A stretch of 64,000 nt of DNA, taken from Bordetella avium (GTDB lineage: Bacteria; Pseudomonadota; Gammaproteobacteria; Burkholderiales; Burkholderiaceae_B). Of this stretch, positions 26,281 to 38,200 are shown piece after piece. The notes under the pieces are model-generated. The model did not search any database. It saw only the letters and a list, made by a program, of their open reading frames with translations, and was not told the origin of the DNA. How positions within the stretch are numbered: position 1 is the stretch's first letter; each line of letters opens with the position of its first letter. The translations under genes and the position numbers were made by a program. Where the stretch lies: positions 2,976,001 through 3,040,000 of the forward strand of contig NZ_CP139969.1 in NCBI RefSeq assembly GCF_034424645.1. The letters run 5' to 3'.

Positions 26281-29200
26281 ATGAACAAGAACTGCTATCG
26301 CCTGCGCCGGCATGGGCGCACCGGCCAATGGATCGCGGTCGCGGAGATCCGCAGCGGCGTCGCCTGCGGGAGCGCCGGCCTCTTTATCGGTCGCTCCCGC
26401 CTGCTGATCCGCCTGCTTCCCCTGGCAGGCCTGCTCATGGCGCTGCCCGCGCGGGCCGCCATCGTGCCCGATGGCCCGCAGGTCTCGGCCATTCCCGCGC
26501 CTAATGGCGTGCCTGTCATCAATATCGCCCCGCCTGACAGCCAGGGCCTGTCGCGCAACCGCTTCGAGAAACTGGATATCGAGCAGCCCGGCGCCGTTTT
26601 CAACAACAGCACCCACGATGGCCGCTCGCAACTGGCCGGATACATCCTCAAGAACCCCAAACTGGGCAGCGGCCCGCCGGCCGACAGCATCCTGGCCGAA
26701 GTCACCTCGCCCGGCGAACCCTCAAGGCTCCAAGGCACGCTGGAGATTTTTGGCAAACGCGCCGCACTTATCATCGCCAACCCCAACGGTATCAGTGTCG
26801 ATGGCCTGTCCACCCTCAACACCCGGGCCCTCACCTTATCGACCGGGTCTGTCCGGCACGACAACAAGACCCTGACGCTATGGACACAACAAGGCACCAT
26901 CGACATCGGCGCTGGGGGTGTGAACACCGACGGCCTGCAAACCTTCGACCTCATCGCACAGAGCATGCGGATCAACGGTCCGATCGCCCCGGCCTCCTCA
27001 TCCCCCGCCACCCTGAGACTACAAGCCGGCCATAACCAACTCGACCTGCGCAGCGGCCAAATCACCGCCCTGCCCGCCCCAGCCGCAACACCGCAGACCC
27101 TGATCAGCGCCAGCGCGCTGGGCGCCATGCATGGCGCCCACATCTATATCCAGGCCACCGACGCCGGTGCCGGCGTGCGCCTGCAGGGATCGCTGCGATC
27201 TCCCAGTGACATCCGCGTGCAAGCCAACGGCGATATTGTTCTTGCCCACAGCACCGCCCGTGGCAATACCTTCATCAAGGCCGGGCAGACTGTCACCCTG
27301 GCCCAGGCCGGCAACATCATCTCCGGTGAAGCCCTGAGCATTCAGACAGGCGGCCAGGTCGCGTTCGCGGGCAATGCCCACGCCAACACCCTGCATATCC
27401 AGGCGCAATCCCTGTCCCTGACCTCGGCCCTGCTCAGCGTGGAGGGCAAAAACGCGCAAACACCGGCCGCCGCTATCCAACTGACTGGCGACTACCAAAG
27501 CCAGGCGGACTGGCAGGCGGCCGTCCCCGACACCTCGGTCAAGACCGACGCTCAAGGCAGACCGCCATCGTTTGCACCCGACACGACGCCGGCCGCCCGC
27601 CCCTCTCCCCGCAGCTGCTGCGGCCTGCTTGTGCGACAGGGCGATACCCACATCCAGGCAGGCACCCTGGACAACCAAGGTTTGCTCAGTGTGGGCGGCG
27701 GCGAACTCCGCATTGAAACCCAGGGTGAGCTGCGAAACCCCGGCATCATCAGCGCGCAAGGCGCGCTGACACTGGCCACGCAACAAGCCCTGCACAACTC
27801 CGGCGCACTCCAGGGCGAACAGCTGACCCTCGCCAGCGCCAGCCTGAGCAATCACGGCGCCCTGAATGCCTTCTCGGGCCCTCTCACGCTCGACCTGGAC
27901 CAAACCCTGGACAATACGGGCACGATAGACGCCGCCGGCGAACTACGCATCCGCGCCCGCGGCGGCGCAGACAACAGCGGCACCCTCATGGGCGACAGCC
28001 TGTCCCTCCAGGCCGACACCCTGCACAACACCGGCGAACTAAGCACCGGCCACGGCAAACTGACTATCGACGTCCAGAATGATCTGCGCAATACCGGCCG
28101 CATCGAGGGCGCGCTCGACACCATCCTGCGTGCCGCGTCTGTGCGCAATGGCGATCAGGCGCGGCTGCAAGGCAAGACACTGGCCCTGGTGGCCGCCTCC
28201 CTGGACAACGACGGTGATATCTGGGGTCAGAATGCCGCCCTGCTCGCCCCGCAGCGCCTCGCTAATACCGGCCATATCAACGCCGCGGAACAACTGGACA
28301 TCGAGACTGGCGCACATCGAGGCCAGGGGCAGATCACTGGAGCGCGCGTGCGCTTTAAAACGGGCGCCGACCTGGTGCTCGACGGCCATGCCCCCTCGGC
28401 CACCGAGTTCCTGGACCTCGTAGCGCCTCGGATTCAGATCCAAGCCCCCATCAGCCAGACCGCAACCCTGCGCCTGGAAGCCAAGGCGGGCAACATCGAC
28501 AACTATGCCGCCCTCGAGTCGGGGGGCGACATCATCTTGAACGCCCAGGCAGACATCAACAACCATGACGGCGCCCTGATCTGGGCCCAGCGCAACATCG
28601 GTCTGAAAAGCCAGCGCATCCTCAATCACTCGCACGGCCTGATCTACGCCAACGCAGCTGCCGCCATCCAGGCCGCACAGTTGCTGCGCAATCTGAGCGG
28701 CCGCATCGAGAGCCGCGGCGACATGGTCATCGACACCCCCAAGCTCGAGAACCTCTCAACGCTGACCGGCAGCGTGGGCTTCAACCCAAAGACCGGCCAA
28801 CAGATCGGCCGCGCCGTCGCCGCGCGCACCTTCCCGCTCACGCTCATCGCGATGGAGCTGCAACCCTTTATTGCAAGCGAAATCGTTTCCTCACTGGCGG
28901 TCCAACAAGGTGTCATTCACAGCGGCGGCAATATGGACATTAATCAGCATCGCCGCCTGAACCAAGCCAATCAGGTGCTCAACCAGGGGCGGCTGACGAC
29001 CCAGGGCACACAGCGTATCGACGCCGATGTCCGCAATCAATCCTTCTCCCGCCAGATTTCCATACAGGACTACCTGAAGAACATAGACGGCATCGAAATC
29101 AAAACGACGCACAGCGCAGCAATCCTCACCCCCAAGACGGAGCGCTTCGCCAGCCTGTTCGACCTGATGCAACATATTTTCGATGGTCAATCGAGCACTA

Positions 29201-32200
29201 TCTGGGGCCTGTATACCTATTCGCACGCCTGGTATGCCGACGCCCTCGCCAGCTACTCCATCAATGCCTCTCCCCGGCTCAGTGACGCCTTGAGCCACGC
29301 CCTAGGCGCCGACTGGAAGGGCCTGAGCGAGGCGCAGCTCGGCCAACGCTGGCGGGAATTCAAGGAAGGCCGGCGCGGCAGCACCATGACCTTCTACCCC
29401 AAGCTCAAAACCACCCTGGGCGGCTATGCAGGCTTGCATGTCAATGGCAGCCTGCAAAACGGCGAGAACGTCACCACGCTTTTGCCATCAGGGCTTGATG
29501 CCTCACTGCAAGCCGCCCTCGAACAGGCCATCAAAAACTGGAATCTACCTCGTCCGTCCGACACCGGCAGCACCCCGCCGGCCGACAACACCACACCCGG
29601 CACCGAACCCGACAGCCAAGCGCTGTTCGAAACCCTCATCGACGGTGTCAAACATCGCTTTCCCACCAAGGAAGCAATGCAAAACTTCCTCGCGCAAGAG
29701 GCCCAGCGCAAAGCCGAAGAAGAACGCACCCGGCAACGCGCCGAGGAACAGGCCAAACGCCGCGAAGCCGCACACCGCCAGGCCTACTACGTATCAACGC
29801 TGCAAGACAGCGATTTCAAGGCCGCGCTTGACGACACTCTGGCCAATCATCATCTGTTCGGCCACTCTGGTGCCGCTGTAAACGCCGGCACCCCCTATTA
29901 CGAGTCCCGCGTGCCATTCGTCAAGCAGGAAGCGTTCTACGGATCAGACTACTTTTTTGAGAAAATCGGCTATACCCCAGGCGAAAAAACTTATGTCGGT
30001 GGCGACAACTACTTCGACACCATCCTCATACAGCGCCAGGCGGAGCGATTGATGGGCGCGCAGTATCTGCGTCAAGCCGCCAGCGGCGCGGCCTTGGCCA
30101 AGGCCCTCATAGACAACGCCGCGCAAGCCCGAACCGCGCTGAGCCTGCAAGTCGGCAAAGCCTTGAACGCCACCCAGCTGGCCGGGCTGAAAGACGATAT
30201 CGTCTGGTACGTCTGGACCCCGGTCAATGGCACAGTCGTGCTCATGCCCAAGGTATACCTCAGCGATCGCACCGTCGCCGCCCTGGCTGCTCAACAAGCC
30301 GCAGGCGGCGCAGTCATGGCCTCCGGCGGCGATATCCGTATCGTCACGGAGCATGGCGATGTCATGCAAAACAATGCCCTGACGCTTGCCCGCAATATCG
30401 ATATCCAGGTCCAGGAGGGCGACGTCAAAATCATCAACAGCGACCACGTTCACGGTGGCATCCAGGCCGATCAGACTGCCCACCTGCAGGGCCGCAACCT
30501 CTACATCAAGGGCGGTATCCTCAGGGGCCGGCATCTGGAGCTGGACGCGGACCGCAATCTGGAGATTCTGACCGGCATGACGACCGACGAGGAGGCCGCC
30601 CTCGTCAAAGATCACACAACTGGCCTGTTTGCCGAGCAGGCGCTCACACTCAAGGCCGGCCAACACCTCAACACCCTGGGCGCCAGCCTGAGCGGCCAGC
30701 AACTGTCGCTGACGGCTCAGACCCTGAATCTGGGCGAGGTGCGCGAAATCTCCAGCAGCCAAAGGCTGGAGCTTGATCTGGGCCTGCTGGGCGCGCGCAT
30801 CACCCAAACCCACCAGACCCGCGACCAGGGCGCGGGCTCGACCCTCTCCGCCCGGGACCTGAAGATCGACGTGGCCCAGGACCTGCTCATGAGGGGCGGC
30901 CGCATCCAGGCCGAGCACAGCCAAGTAGACGTCGGCGGTCGGATGATGGCCGCCGCCAGCGCCACGCACAGCATCTATCGGCAGCAAGAAACGACTTTCG
31001 GCCTCCTGGCCAGCGGCCGGGCGGGTGCCGGCGGCAAGGAAGCCAGCTTCGAGAGCGTCGGCGGCAAAATGCAGAGCCATGCCGGCGACGGCCAAATGGC
31101 GGGGGCAGAACTGAAATTCGGCCTGTATTTCGAGAACGCCAAAACGGAAAGCCAGACCACCACCCAGCAAAATGCCCAGCTAAACCTGGGTAACGGCAAG
31201 GTATGGGTGACGAAGACTTTCGACATGGGCGGCGCCGACATCAACGCCGACCGCAACCAGGCCTCGGCCCTGCACGATGGCAATCTGAACATCACTGCGG
31301 GTGACATCGCCAACACCAAATACCTTGATATCCACGAGCAACACGAAACAAGCCAGAGCTTTTTCCTCGGCACCAAAGCCAGCGCTCAATCTTCCTTGAT
31401 CGATGTGGCCACCCACGCCGGCGTCACCGCCCAACAGGCCGCGCAGGGACGCGAGGTCGATCCGCTGATGACAACTGCCCAGGTCGCGGGCGACCTCAGC
31501 AATCTGCTGCTCAATGACACCGCCGAACTCACCCTGAGCGCGGGCATGGAGATTGGCAACAGCAAATCCCATTACAGGCGCACCGCGGAAAACACCAATG
31601 TCGTAGGCGGCAACATACGGCTGGTCAGCAACCAGGGCGATATCCGGCTCGCTGGCACGCAGTTCTCCGGCGGCCAACACGTTGACCTGATCTCGGCCCG
31701 CAACATCGTGCTGACGTCCGCCAAGACCAACGAAAAATCATGGGGGGAGCAACACAGCGTCAGCCTCTACATGAACGGATCCGCCAGCTGCAACGCCATC
31801 CAGGCATCCTGCGGCCTGGGCGTCAACCTGAGCATGGCCGGCTCGCACAGCATCAGCAACAACGACAGCCTGCTGCATAACCACAGCCGCATCCTGGCCC
31901 AACAGGTCAAGCTCGATAGCAAGCGCGATCTGCTGTTGCTGGGCGCGCGCGCCCAGGCCAGCGGACCCATTCTGGCCAAGGTCGGCGGCGCGCTGCATGT
32001 GCAAACCCAGCTCGACACCCAACAGAGCAAGACCCAGGGCGGCAGCTGGAATGCCTCGATGGGCGCGGCCATCAATAACCGCACCCTCGGCACCCTAACC
32101 TTCAACCTGGGCGGGACCGCGCGCCACGAACACGACAACTCTGCCCTGGCCAAACAGATCGCCGGCCTCGCCGCCAACGACAAGCTGGACCTGAGCGTAC

Positions 32201-35200
32201 AGGGCAATGCCCGATTGACCGGCGGCGAGATCAGTGCCGCCGGCAAAGGCGCCAAGGTGGACATCAAGGGCACCTTGTCCGTCGCTGACCTTAAGGAATA
32301 CCGTGACCACGATGGCGGCTATGCCGGCGGCTCCATCGGCATCTCCGGCACCACCAGCCTGCCCACCGTCTCCCTTTCGGGCGGCCGCATCGCCGGCGAG
32401 CATTTCGCCGCCACCCTGCATAGCACCATCGACGTCGGCCAGCGCCAAGGCCATGGCCAGATAAGCACTGGGGCCACAGAGGGCCAGCTCAATGAAAACG
32501 TCAGCCGTATCCGCACGATCGAAGACGATAGAAAGTGGGCCCAAAATGACATCAACATCACCCTCTCCAAACTCGATCTGGGAAGGAAAAAGGCCAAGCA
32601 AGAGCAGGACGAGGGCAATCTGGACGGGCCCTTAGCTACGGATTTCAAGAAGGGCGGAAAGTTCGGCAAGATCACCCCCCAGGATAGCGATGCGCCGGAC
32701 AACGACAGCCCACGTCCGATGGCAGTCGCCGATCTTGACCACATCAATGTGACACTGGTCTCCTACCAGCGACACCCCTCAGACAGCACCCAGGATCCCC
32801 CCACCCCCACGGGTGACACCGGCAGCATCCGGCAGCGCCCTGACGCCGTCCTCGAGGACAGCCTCTCGCATGGGGCGCCCCGCCAACCGGCCGCCGGGTC
32901 AGGCGGGGATGCCGACCTGCCGATCTCCGAAGGCATCGGCCACGGCATGGTAGATCTCTTCGCACTGGGCTTTGAGCTGCGCCGCAGCGGCGACACCAAT
33001 GCCTTGCTGCATGAGCTCAAATATGAAACGCACACGCGGCAGGCCATCGAAGATCTGCCCGCTCCCCAGCGCGAAGCGCTTGATTTTTACCGTGGCGCTA
33101 AACACATACCCGGGCTTTCCTTCGCCGATATCAACACCGTTTTACGCACCGGCAAGACGCTGAACCCGGCCCATACACAGCCCGCCGCCGACCTGGCCGC
33201 CGCCATATCCCAGGCGCTTGATCAACTGCCCGGCGCATCCTCCACCTCCTATCGATGGGTCGATGGCAGCGTCATGCCAGCCATAGACCTGCTCCAGCCC
33301 GGCACCCGATTTGCAGACAAAGCCCTGATGTCTACTTCCGCCAGCGCACACCATGTGCGAAAAGCAATGCGCGCCCACATGGAACTCGGCGAACCCATGA
33401 AGCCCGTATTCTTCCTTGTGGAAGGCGAGACGGGCATCAACGTCGGCAACGTCACCAAACAATCCGAAATCATCTTTAAACCCAATACCATCTTTGAAGT
33501 CAACCATCGTGAGCAAAGACACATCCGGTATGCACCCAATGTCTCCGAACAGACCGATTTCATTGTCATCAAAGAAAGCAAACCCAAGAACGGACAGCCC
33601 GTACTGGACCTGACAACAGGCCAGATCAACGGCCCTGAAATCCGCGTTGCGGCCGCCACGGAATCTGCCTCTTTCCTGAACGACAACCCTAGTTCCCCGC
33701 CGCAGAACCGCCCGCAAAGCCAAACCGATCCGTACCGCAAACGCACCGTCGTGGTAGTCGGCGACGATCTCCAAGCCCTGCAATCGGCTGAACGCCTGGC
33801 TGACAAGCACCCCGCGAACACCGAGCTGCGGCAATGGCTGGCATCCGGTGAGACAAAGATCTTGCGCGCCGCCCCAGACATGGCGGCTGGCCCGGAAAAA
33901 ATCCAGATCGTCGGTCATGGCAATACCGCGGACAAACCGCCGACCATCGGGGGCTATAGCGCGGCCGAACTCGCGACCCAGATCCAACCCTTACTCGGCC
34001 ACACGCCCGCCAAGATCGCGCTCGTCTCATGCGGCTCGGGAAACTGCCCCGGCAAGGACATCAGCAGCCTGCTTCAGGCCCACCTGCCCGCAACGCCTGT
34101 CAAGGGATACGGCGGCAACATCGATGTCGTCCCCGATGGGCGCAAAATCAGTGTCGAGAGCGGCGGCCTGGGTCCCAAGCGCGTGCCGGCCAAAACCACA
34201 GAGCCGGGCGCCAAGCGCGCGACGGATAAAAAAATCAACGTTAAAAGCAGGAGCCAAGACAAAACGGCGAAGCAGAAGAAAACGGCTGCCGAGTCCCCCG
34301 CTGCACAGACCGACGTGCTGGCGAAGTATTTGTCCGACCTCGACAATAAAAAGCGCTTCGATTTCGTGCAGGGCAAGGAGATGGAACACTCGGATGAAAC
34401 GGAGTTCTATGTCAACGAAGGGCCAGACGTGCGTGTCATGCAGACGTCTGATCCGCATGCCCGGCATATGTATACCAATAGTTATTCGGCTAGTGAGTGG
34501 TATATCCACGAGCCGGATCTGCGCACCCGGCCGGAACCGCGTTTCAACACCACCGATGTCGCGGTGGCGCAGTTCATACGCGCGGGATCAGAAGAGGGTT
34601 TTCTGAATCAGCGGCCTGCCAAACTCACCTTTGGTTTGCACCTGCAGAACTTCAAAAGCATCGTCGGGCAAGGCGATACCGTGTCCCTATCAGACTTCCT
34701 GGCGACAAGCCCTGCGGGCCGGCGCGCGCAGAACCTCATGCAGGCGATCGGCGTGCAGGCGCAAAGCATAGAAACGGATATGCAACGCAGCCGGATATCG
34801 CTGAATGTGCAAACCAGACCAGATGCTCCGGCCGATATGCTGGCGGACTACTTCGCCCAGCCCGCACGCAAGACAGCAGTCGAGATGTTGCTGAACTCAC
34901 CGGACTTCCACTGGCGCAAAGAAAATCGTCCGAACCTGCCAGGCAGCACGCATTTTCTGTCGGATAGAAATCCCGACCTGCCCATGAACCTGTTCGTCAA
35001 CGCCTTCTCTCCATCGACATGGACCGTGCTGAGCATCGCCCGGCCCAACCGCGACCGGCCTTATTTCGCCAACGATGTCATGCTGGCCCAATACGCTAAC
35101 GTCGCCAAAAAACACGGCTACTACGGCACCCTGCCTTCGCGTTTCGTACAGGACCACATCAGTAACGCACAATCGCTCAAGTTTTTCAGCGAGGCGGGTC

Positions 35201-38200
35201 CTGCGCCGGACATCCAGCGCTATCTCAAAGAAACCCCCAACGGGAAGTACACCAACCGCATCCTCGACGCCTTGGATATGCATGCAACCTCGCTGTCCTT
35301 CGACCCGGTGAGCCGCAACGCGACGATGGATATCGCGCCGAATCGCCAGCCCGCCGCCAAAGCGGCGGCAGGCCGATCCGTCAATACCGTTCGGCGCAAC
35401 ACGACACTCGCCACCGGCATCCGCGCCGACGCCCAGGCATCCCGCAGCAGCGGGCCGCCCCCCATGGGCGGACGGCCTCCAACCGCACGCCCCAAGGAAT
35501 ATCCCAGCCGGCAGGATACCGACGCGGCAAGCCGCAAAGCCGCTATCCCCAAAGACACCCCGGCCCCCAAACATCTGCCCGCCAGCGGCACTCCCAAGGA
35601 AGCCGGCCAGAGCGCCCTCAAGAGAACAAGCAAATCCGTCGCCACCACGCCCGCCAAATCCGCATTGCGGACCAAGGAGGACGGCACGGCCAAAACGCAT
35701 CCGGCAAAAGCCAGGACAGACACAACAGCCAAGAAATATGGCTATTACGGCCAACAGCCCAAGGCCATTGTTCGCGACAACATCGTCAACGAGGCTACAG
35801 CGCAATTCTTCGAACAGGCCGGCTCTCAACCAGACCGGGGACGCTTGCTGAAAGCCCCCCCCAATGGAAAACATATCCAACGCATTCTGGAAGGCTTGGG
35901 TATGCATGCCACACCGCTGCAAGAATCGCCCGAGGGGAAACAGGCCATCCTCAGCGTCGCACCCAACGTGGCGCCGACCTCTGGCGAGGCGAAGCGCAAG
36001 ACTCTTCCCGCCTCGTCCTACCTGCCCGTTTCGCAAGCGGCCGGCAAAGTGGAAAGGCCGGGCGCCAACTTGGCAAACCCGCCCCCTCACCTTGGCAGCC
36101 ATCCTGACTATGGACGCCGTATCGTCGTGCTAGCCGACAACGAGCCCCTGACACGCCAGGCAGCCCGCCGACTGGCGGCAAAGCACGCCAACAACACAGT
36201 AATCATGCAGCAACTACCTTCTGGAGAACTGAAACTGTTGCGCGCCGCTGTCAACACGAAAAAAGGACCCGTTAAGATCCAACTGGTGGGTCACGGCGCA
36301 ACCGCGGATGGCCAGCCTACCCTGGGCGGCCGCGATGCACGATCCCTCATCGAGGGCATCAGCCCCCTATTGACCGACGCTGTGAGCAAACTGTCACTGG
36401 TCGCCTGCGACTCCGGCGCGTGCTCAGGCCAGGATCTGCGCAGCCAGGTCGAACAAACATTGCAACGGCCGGAGATCGCGGTCAAAGGCTATCAGGGCAA
36501 GATCGATATCGCTCCGGAGGGCCATAAAATCCGCGTGGCCAAGGGCGGTCTGGGCGACGACGACTCCAGCAGCAGCAGCAGCACCGATAGCGACAGCGAC
36601 TCCGAACCAGACAGCAGGCTGTCCGCCTTCTTTGCCGAGCAAAGGCAGCAACAGCAACGCAGGCAGACGCTGCAACAAATCTTCCAATTGCTGCCCAGGC
36701 TGAGTCCGGCACAGGCCGGGCAGTACGCGGACAACTATCTGTCCATGATGTCGGAGAACCAGCCCGCAGCGCAGGTGCTCTCGCCGCACGAAGCCATCGC
36801 ACTGATGCATTACATCCACGCCAGCGGCGACATCAACCAGGCCTTACGCGCTCAGGCGCCCTCAGGGCCCGTGCAAGCCTTGATCGAAGCGGCCGATTCA
36901 GGCGCGCGCCACTTGATCGAAGCGGGCTTCCATAACGAGAAAGGGTTGGTGCACCGAGGGCAATGGGCACAGCCGCTGGAGCAGCTCGAAGAAGGTGGCA
37001 TCTATGTCGAACCAGCCATGATGTCCACATCGGAAAATGTCGCAACTGCCCGACAGTACCTCAACCCTCAGGAAGGCCCAACCGCCTTGCTGCACATCGC
37101 CGGACGAGGCGCGAGCATCACACCGCTCGCTAATTTGACAGATCCGATCTTCGACAGCATCCAGGAAGTGCTCTTCCCTAGCCACACTCCGTTGCGCCTG
37201 CGCCTGAAGGCCTACGACAATCAAAACGTGCTGCGGGCAGTGCTAGAGGATGCGCAGATGCAGGCGCGCCCGGATGCGGGTATGGTCGACGCGCTGGTCG
37301 ACTATCCACTATACAGTCCCGAAGGGCCTCGCCTGCGCCCATCCGCAGCCGCCCGACGTCACAGCGTGACCGGCATCTACCCGGCGCATTCTGTCGAAAA
37401 CCCATCAGCGACCGACGCATCGGCGGCGCAGGCCGCTCCCACGCCCAGCCCCGCCACGGGGTCAAAACGCCCCCTGCCTGCCGAGGCCGCGTCATCCGGC
37501 AGCGCACCGCCGCCGGCCAAGCGCGCCCTGCCCGCCCAGGCACAAACATCAGACGAAACCATCCACGCCGCGGCATCTTCTGAGGTCCCACAGGTATTGG
37601 CAGCCTATCTCTCCGACCCTGATAACAGACGCCGCTTCGATTTCGTAATGAATTACATGGAGCACAGGGATCTCACGGAAAACCCCGAGTACAGCATCCC
37701 TGGGATGGAGGTCATCCAGAGCAAGGACCCTGGACCCAAGCATAGCTACCGCAATGTCATTGCGCCCAACAACTGGACGGTGCTGGCACCCGAGGTCCGA
37801 ACTCAGCCTGAGCCGCGCTTTAACAGTACCGACGTGGTTCTGGCGCAATACCTGGTGGCGGGCTCAGAGCATGGTTTCCAAAACCAGCTGCCCAGCACCA
37901 TCAGTTTCAGACTCAACGATAGTGATAAACAAAAAGTGGCCCCGTATGCGGATCAGGCCGCAGGCCTACACGCCTTCATTAACGAGACGCAGGCAGGCAA
38001 ACAGGCCCGGCGCCTGCTGGCTGGCTTAAACATCAAGCCAAGCGGCTATGCCATCGATGCATCAGACGTGAAGTTTGCTTTCGACACATCCCAGGCAAGG
38101 GCTGGCGATGCTCTTGGCAATTATCTCGCCACGCCCGAACGCAGGGCAGCCATCGACTTACTGACCCAAAGCGGGCAATTTTATTTCCGGCATGAAGGCG

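Noticed and set aside
28000..29000. CRISPR-like or tandem DNA repeats in the FHA region
   Set aside because: The periodicity is at protein level (haemagglutinin repeats); no exact DNA repeats with regular spacers were seen.
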